Assembly: GCA_030737835.1 (NCBI GenBank) | Contig: JAUJYN010000034.1 | Coordinates: forward strand, 372,001 to 436,000 | Direction: 5' to 3' | Source of the DNA: Acorus gramineus | Taxonomy: Eukaryota > Streptophyta > Magnoliopsida > Acorales > Acoraceae | Length of the DNA stretch: 64,000 nucleotides | Shown: positions 57,068 to 64,000 of the stretch, in pieces | How the letters are laid out: each line of letters opens with the position of its first letter | Position numbering within the stretch: the first letter of the stretch is position 1 | Notes under the pieces: generated by a model | The model's database searches: none | What the model saw: only the letters and a program-made list of their open reading frames with translations | What the model was told of the DNA's origin: nothing | Made by a program: the position numbers and the translations under genes

Positions 57068-60000
57068 TGTTATGCCTGTGTTAGTCGGAGCGCTCTAATT
57101 GAAAAATTTGGCTACATAATTTTTTTCCTCGAAGTTATGTATTTCAAATTTGGTATTTGGATTTGATTTTGTTAAAATCCAAGATGAAGAGGTTTAAATA
57201 TGATTTTATTATGAGATGTCCAGTTTTGAGTTAGCTTTCGTACAAAAGTGGAATTAGATCAACTGGATTCATGTAGTAAAAGTTATGGGTATTTTTCCAA
57301 GTATACCCCGGGGATGAAAATTCTGGCAGCAGCCCTGTTCTATGTTTAACTTTAATTTCAGAATAGCTGGAGGGATTATTTGATCTTGGCATAAACATGA
57401 AAGTTGTAGATAATCTTCTTGGCTTTCCAACGGACTTTGAATTGTGCAATTCGGAGCTATATTGAGGAAGTTATGGCTGTTCTAGTGAAGCATGCGCAGA
57501 ATTTCTAAGTCAGGGATGAAATGGTCATTTCCATCCCTCTTTAGATATTTATTTGGGCAAAATATCTTCTCTCCCTCTCTCTCCCACACCCCACGACAAC
57601 ATTCTTGGCCTCTCTTTCTCTCTTTCAAAGCCCCCCCCCCCCCATGTGTTTGTGTTTATTCCCCAAAGAGAAGAGAAGGAGAAGGTGAAGGAAGAAGAGA
57701 AGGGTTTGTTCATGTGTTGTTGTTGATCCTCCTCTCTCAAGCTCCCTTTTCATGATCTTTCCCCCCCCCCTGATTTTTGCAGCCAAGAAGGAGGCTGAGG
57801 AGAGGCTGAAAAGGTGGTGGTGGTGGTGGTGGTTGAGGTGGTCGTGGGCGCGTCGAGAGCCCCGCATCTCCCCCTTTCCCTTTCCCTCTTTTGGTAAGTC
57901 CTCTTCCCCTTCTTTTTGATTTTTAGGGTTGTTGGGATGGTTAGGGTGTTCATGCATGCTATGCATATGAGTTAGAGTGTGTGTGAGGGGTTGGGGAGGG
58001 TTAAAAAGGGGTAAAGGAAGGCTGGGCGCGCGTTTGGGGTTGTCTGCGCGCGTGCAGAAGGGCGCAGGCGGGCGCACAGACAACCCCAAACGCGCGCGCG
58101 CGTGCGTGCGCGTGCTGGGGCATGCGCGGGGTTCTGCAGAGGCGCACAGTGCTCGCGGGCGTGCGCACGCGCGCGGTAGCGCGTCTGGGCGCGCGGGCAG
58201 GCGCGCGGTAGTGCGCCGAGGGTGCTGGGGCGCGTGCGTGCGCGCGTATGCGTGCGTGCACGTGCGGGGGGCCATGCGTGTGGCTGCCCGAGGGTTCGGG
58301 TAGGCGTCGGGCACTCGGACTCGCGTGCGTACGTGCGTGCTCGCATGCGTGCAAGTCCGTATGCATGCTTGTCCGAGTATTTGGTATTTCTAGTAAATTT
58401 CATGTATATTTGTGTAGTTTACTCACCATATTGGATGCCCTTACCCTGCAGATCTCGTCGGATGGGATGCGCGAGGTCCCGGGTATGGTGAGTGGTTCGA
58501 TTCCAATCCCCCCCCCCTCTCTAGGGATGCGCTCGACGCGCGTAGACGCGCGTCGCGCATCGATGGGGCCCCCTAGCTATAATATGTAGATATCTTGATA
58601 ATGCATGTTTTGCTATGATGTAACCATGCCATGTTAGACATTATATGCTAGGGATATACATCCATGTATCATGTATAGAGGCCCATACATGCCTAGACAC
58701 CATGTCCCATGCTTGGAAAACCTTGACCTACGCATGTTTCCCATTTAGTTTAATTTATTTAAATCAATGTGGTTATATTGGTATAAGCATGCCTTAGAGA
58801 ATATTATAACCTTGTAATTATAATGTATGTTTCCCTGCATCTTAGTTATGCGCCCTGGAGGAATTCTTGAGAATTCATGACATTAGTAGTGTTAGAAATC
58901 ATTGTCGACGGATCCAAGAGGATCGTATCCGTGTGAGTAGGCTGTTTTCTCCCCTTCGTTGGATCCGAGTAGGGACTCCCTGGCGTTGGAAAGCTGTCCT
59001 GACAGAGGGTTCCCATCTGTAGGTACAACCGATGCATCGGAGGGTGCTGATCGTGAGAGTATACTAGGTAGAGGCTACGCGAATGAGAGGCTACTGGTGG
59101 ACAAGGGTGGAGAGCAGTCTAGTCTGTCCCAAAAGGCCCATGTTGTCACGCCCCAGGGCGGCCGTCCCCGGGACGCGGCAAGTGTATACATGATATCAGC
59201 AGTCTAAACAGGAGGTCAATAACATACTCCAAACAACATCAAAAATGACAACACAGACAACAATGAGGCTGACATAATATATACACAAATAGTGGAAGCT
59301 GAAAGACTGAGTCTGTAATTCAAAAGACATATTACAGACCCGATACATAATCAACTGTCCTGTGAGAGCCAATATATACAACGACATCCAAATATAATAC
59401 AAACATGTGCCCAAGCACAGAATGCAATACATACAATAAACGGATGCTGATGGCCTCTCACTCGCAGAACGTGGCGCTGCTCCGCTACTGCTGATGTGGC
59501 TCGGGGAGCTCCTCCTTCGGATCCGACTCAGATATCACTGGAGAAAATATATATGCGAGGGGTGAGCCACATGCTCAGTGAATAGCACAGCCCATGCATC
59601 ACAATTCATATTAACCACATAATAATTATTAGCCCCTAAGTGGCAGCAACTACACAATCTAGTGGGTTGTCTCATCGCCAACCCGCTTTCCCTCCCCTCA
59701 CCCTCACCCCCTCCGATGGGTGACATAGGCCTCTTGGGGCATACTAGACCGCTTTCCCATCCCTGGTCCATCCGGTAGCCCTTTCCCACCCTCGTAGCCT
59801 CGACCTAGTCCACTCCAACTACCAGCACTGTCCGAACACATCGGAGGTACCGGACGGAAGCCCTCTGTCAGGTCAGCCAGCGCCGGGGAGTACCTACATC
59901 ATCAACCAATAAGGAGAAGACAGTCTACTCACACGGATACGATCCTCATGGATCCGTCGACACGATGGTAACGCTAAGTAATGTTGTGAATTCACACGAA

Positions 60001-63000
60001 TTCCTCCAGGGCGCATAACTAAGATGCGGGGAAGCATATATTATAACCACAAGGTTATAATATTCTCTAAGGCATGCTAATCACAAAAACTCACATTTGA
60101 TTTAAATAAATTAAACTAAATGGGACACATGCGTAGGTCGAGGCTTCCCTAGCATGAAAACATGGTATCAGGATGCTTGGGCCTTTACACATATCATAAG
60201 GGTGCATATCCCTAACATGCAAGGCCTAGGGTGGCATGGATACTACATAATAATCATGCATGCATAGTTTACAATTAATACTAGCTAATATGCAACTATG
60301 GTGCCCCAGGGGAGGGCAATGCACGCCTACGTGCATCGAACGCCTCCCAACTGGGTTGGATTGTCCCACTCACCAATACCCGGGTCGTCGCGTGACCGCC
60401 CGTCAAGATCTGCAAGACAGGGCAATCAAAATGGTGAGTATAATACACAAATACGCCAAAAATACGATAAAAATACCCTACACTCGGACAATCGTACATA
60501 CGGCCCGCACGCACGCGAGTCCGAGTGCTCCGACACACTCCCGCACCGCCGGGCAGCCATGCGCACGGCCACCCGCACGCATACGCACGGGTGCGCACGC
60601 ACGCACACCCGCACCCCGGGCGCACTGCCGCACCCCAGCCCGAGCACCCAGGCGCGCTGCCGCGCCTCTGCCCGCACGCCCAGACACGCCGCACGCTCGC
60701 GCGCACGCTCGCACGTGCCCACGCGCACCCGCGTCCAGCCCCTGGTGCACCCGCGCGCACTGCGCCCCAGCGCAGCACCTCGCGCACACACCCGCACACA
60801 CCGCGCCCCAGCGCAGTACCCCGCGCGCACCCTGCACGCCGCTCGCCTCCACGCGTGCACCGCACGCACTGCGCCCCTGCGCAGCACCTCGCGCACGCCC
60901 CCAGAGCCCCCGACAGCACGCGCCCAGCGTGCCCGACACCAGCTCGCCTGTCTACGCCCTGCCCTGCCTGCGCTTGCCTGCGCGCACAGGCCCGCGCGCA
61001 CGCGCAGGGATGATCCCGCACGCGCGCCCGAGCCACCCCAAACCCCCAACAGCCTCCAACAGCCCCCCAACAGCCATGCATACCCAAAAATACCTCCTAA
61101 ACAAGCATCTACACAAGAAAAGGAAGGAAAGAAAGCTCACCCAAGGAGAGGAAATGAAGGGGAGGAAATCGGGTGCTCTCCGCGCACCGATCCACCACCT
61201 CCAAGACCACCACCACCAAGATCTCCACTCAGCCCTAGCAAGGCTGAAAGCTGAGGAGAAAAGGTGCCATGAGAGGAGGAAAAACAAAAGGGAAACCAAT
61301 TCCAAGACCACGGAAAGGTAGATCGGGTCCTTACCAAGCTTTTCTCCTTCTAGGGTTTTTCAATCCAACACCTCTAGCTAGATCAAATGGGGGATTTAAA
61401 GAGAGGGAGGTGAGGGCTTTTGAAAGCTTGAAATGGGGGAGAAGATGAATAGGGGAGGGGATTAGAAGGGGACGCCCAACTTAAAGCACACACACTCACC
61501 ACACACACACACACTCACTTACACTTAGCACTAATTAGGTTAAGCTTGGTTTAGGTGGGATTTGACCCTAGTCAACCCAACCACACTAAAAACCAAAATC
61601 ATTTGACCAAGTCAAGGTCAACTTTGACCAAGTCAAGTATCCCAATGACTTTTCGCTTGGTCAAAACCCGGATACGATTCGGAACTGTGAAATTCTGAAC
61701 GTTACGGAATTCGATGAAATTTTCGTGAGTGGCTTGAAATGTCACCAGGACACATAATATGCAGTTAGATTTTCAATCGGAGGCCTCAAGCTCAGGATGA
61801 TAGCTAAAAGTCCAAAATTTTTGCGGTTCGATCGAAAAAAGAAAAAACTCAAAAACTGCCAGAATGCTCCAATGGTTACCATAAGGCTAAAAAGTGACAC
61901 ATATATAACACATGTCACCCCTAAAGGGTGAGGGTGAGGGTGGGGTGGGTCGGCGATGTTACGACCCACTAGCTTGTACAGTTACTCCCGTTTAGGGACT
62001 TTAATTATTTTAAAGTTAATATGAGTTGTGTTGCATAGATTGTTGTTATGCCTGTGTTTTGATATCTCGATAAGTGATTATCGAGAGTAGTTGTTTTTCG
62101 CTGGGTTCGTTTTGCGAACATGGGATCATTCTCCCCTTCGTTGGATTCGATGTAGGAACTTCTCGGGATTATAGCTTTCCTGACAGAGGGCTCCCATCTA
62201 TAGGTACTACCGATGCATTCGGAACGTACTAGCCATGGGAGTATACCAGGTAGAGGCTACCCGGGGAAAGGGCTACTGGTGGACCAAGGGTGTAGAGCGG
62301 TGAGTTGAAGGGCCCGGGTGTAGCTGTCCTGACAGAGGACTCCCACCCGTAGGTACCACCGATGCATTCGGGAGCGTACTGATCGTGGGAGTATACCAGG
62401 TAGAGGCTACCCGGGAGAGGGTTAACGAATGATGTTGCGAGCGTGGAATCGTTCTCCCCCTTCTTTGGATCCGATGTAGAGACTTCCCGGCGATTATAGC
62501 TGTCCTGATAGAGGGCTCCGTCCGTAGGAACCACCGACGCGTTCAGAAGCGTACTAATCGTGGGAGTATACTAGGTAGAGGCTACGCGGGGGAAAGGGCT
62601 ACCGGTGGACCAAGGGTGTAGAGCAGTCTAAGTCTCTTCCAAAAGTCCCAAGAGTCTCCCTCTGGGAGTGAGGGTAAGGATGAGGCGAAGACACATCGCC
62701 GCGTGACCCATTCGTTGTTCGACCGTTCCCATAGTTGTTGGGTCCGGTCTCGTATCGATGTTCAAGGACATCGTTGGGCAGTTATCTAGATGTAGATGAT
62801 CCAGTAGTGTTGTGTAGACCAGTAATTCTGGGTCTCTTCGACCGACGGTATGGTCTCTCCCCAAAAGTCCCAAGAGTCTCCCTCCGGGAGTGAGGGTGAG
62901 GGTGAGGTTGGTCGCGCCGCTGCGTGACTCTGTTATCCATGGGTTTCCACCCATGTTTCCTGGAAAGGAAAGTGCTTATGTATTGAACTGTAGTATGGTG

Positions 63001-63399
63001 ATTGGTTTCCAGCCACTCACTGAGTTTGTAGCTGGAGCTGGAGCTTTCCTGTGGCGTGGTCTTATGGGCGTGGAGCGTTCTTCCGGCGGATGGCGAGTGC
63101 GAGGCTGTCAGCAGTCCTAGAGTCATTGTATGTATTGTAAATCGTGCATGTGGCACAGGTTGTATTTTCTTTGGTCTAGACTTGGCTCTCACAGGACAGT
63201 GATTGTGTATTCGAGTCTGTAATAATGTTTTTTATTTACAGACATTGTTTATATATTATGCTTCCGCTTTTCAGTCAGTTATCATTATCTTGCTTTGCCA
63301 CCTTGTGTATTGTTGTTGGAGTCTTTATTGACCTCAGGTATTGATAGCTGATATTTTATTATTGCCACGTCTCGGGGACGACCGCCGTGGGGCGTGACA
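57068..63399 (+). mobile_element. E6 solo LTR (subtype I) inside E5
   Basis: TGTTATGCCTGTGTTAG to GGGGCGTGACA, about 3.56 kb without nested E7, with perfect target duplications GCGCG at 57063-57067 and 63400-63404. The insertion point is inside the conserved hairpin of E5. Own landmarks: GGTGGTGGTGG stretch (57810), donor-like GTAAG (57893), CG-dense block (58020-58340), acceptor ending 58451 and donor at 58488, hairpin (58526-58561), three CAGGTAGAGGCTAC modules (62120-62640) and GGGTGAGGG tracts (61926, 62890). Confidence 0.92.
59144..61910 (-). mobile_element. E7 solo LTR (subtype II) inside E6
   Basis: TGTCACGCCCC to ACACATATATAACA, 2,767 bp, with perfect target duplications CATGT at 59139-59143 and 61911-61915. 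E6 reads through on both sides (...CCAAAAGGCC | ...CACCCCTAAAGGGTGAGGG). Contains the acidic tail frame (minus, 59485-59537), hairpin (60310-60348), splice-like block (about 60373-60408) and CG-dense block (60490-61020). The 353-aa open frame across 60260-61321 is read in the antisense of this LTR and is not a gene. Confidence 0.94.
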
Positions 63400-64000
63400 G
63401 CGCGTCCAGCGCATCCCGAAGGGGGGGGATTGGACCAAACCACTCACCATACAACCCGGGACCTCGCGCATCCCATCCGACGAGATCTGCAAGGTAGGGG
63501 CATCAAATTTGGTGAGTAACATCACAATTTAACACTTAGAAATCATTAGAAATACCAAAGACTTAGACATGCACGCATACGGGCTCGCACGCATGCGAGC
63601 ACGCGCCTACGCACGCATGCCCGGGTGCCCCAGCACCTACCCGAGACCCTGGGCAGCCCCACGCATGCCCCAGCACGCGCACGCACGCGCGCGCGCACTG
63701 GTGCCCAGCCGCGCGCCCAGGCACATGCCCAGACGCATTGCCCCGCGGTCGCGCACGCCTGCGCGCACCCCCACTCACACCAGCGCCCCGCGCGTCTACG
63801 CTCCCGCCAGCGCCTGCCAGCGCCCGCCTGCGCGTGCAAGCGCGCAGACTGCCCCCAACGCGCGCCCAGCCTCTCCCAACCTCTTTTGAACCCTCTCCAA
63901 CCCCTCACACACACTCTAACCCCAATGCATAGCATGCATGAACACCCTAACAGCCCCCTATGCTATGAAAACCAAGAAAAGAAGGGGGGGAGCTCACCTT
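63400..64000 (-). mobile_element. E5 LTR, second part, to window end
   Basis: GCGCGTCCAGCGCATCCCG continues the E5 hairpin, followed by a poly-G run, the splice-like block, CG-dense block (63570-63870) and the AAGAAAAGAAGGGGGGGAGC stretch next to the exon-like GG-rich segment. Leaves the window still inside the LTR. Confidence 0.87.

Noticed and set aside
60260-61321. 353-codon open frame, and similar Arg/Ala/His-rich frames at 23886-24632, 9895-10458, 26702-27484 and 48598-49131
   Set aside because: They lie over CG-dense LTR blocks where stops are rare in every frame; composition is low complexity, no domain is seen, and sister copies do not keep the same frame.
1-64000. Host genes, tRNA, rRNA, DNA transposons, LINEs or SINEs
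   Set aside because: None could be supported; all stretches examined are LTR retrotransposon, their joins, or low-complexity sequence inside them.

Overview
The window looks like intergenic heterochromatin of a seed plant, probably a large-genome flowering plant. Every recognisable piece is LTR retrotransposon: Ty3/Gypsy gag, protease, reverse transcriptase (RT) and integrase (INT) remnants, an initiator-tRNA-Met type primer site (TGGTATCAGAGC), plant TATA boxes and TG...CA LTR ends flanked by 5-bp duplications. I found no host gene, tRNA, rRNA or prokaryotic feature. The species cannot be named from the sequence. The long GC-rich open frames are by-products of CG-dense LTR blocks, not genes.

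Three groups fill the window. Family A is a Del/Tekay-like chromovirus with very long LTRs (2.8 to 3.8 kb). Subtype I starts TGTTATGCCTGTGT and subtype II starts TGTTATATATGTGTCAC; both end GGCGTGACA. Element B (16785-37496) is a gag-only element of Tat/Ogre type with 1.48-kb LTRs. Element C (from 37502) is a related Tat/Ogre-type element with a long gag region. Nine family A copies are solo LTRs, eight of them with clear 5-bp target-site duplications (TSDs).

Layout. 1-16655: minus-strand family A element E1 (3' LTR, decayed interior 2285-4786, 5' LTR from 4787), with solo LTR E2 inside its 5' LTR, then LTR piece E4 containing solo LTR E3. 16656-37496: element B, whose interior carries a three-deep nest of solo LTRs (22080-31901, 23072-29297, 25587-28840) and whose 3' LTR carries solo LTR E8. 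37502-42686: 5' LTR and gag region of element C. 42687-64000: family A element A1 inserted in C. Its interior holds a large minus-strand block (45646-53812) with an 840-bp palindrome and another solo LTR. Its 3' LTR is split by LTR E5, which is split by solo LTR E6, which is split by solo LTR E7.

The least expected signals lie inside the family A LTRs. Each carries an ordered set of splice-like sites bracketing a 36-39 nt block, a hairpin whose arms change in step between copies, a CG-dense alternating purine-pyrimidine block, a G-quadruplex-capable GGGTGA tract, and in subtype II a short acidic reading frame ending at the same stop. Together these suggest a complex, probably spliced, transcribed leader inside the LTR. 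This is inference from comparing copies by eye; no alignment or RNA data were available.
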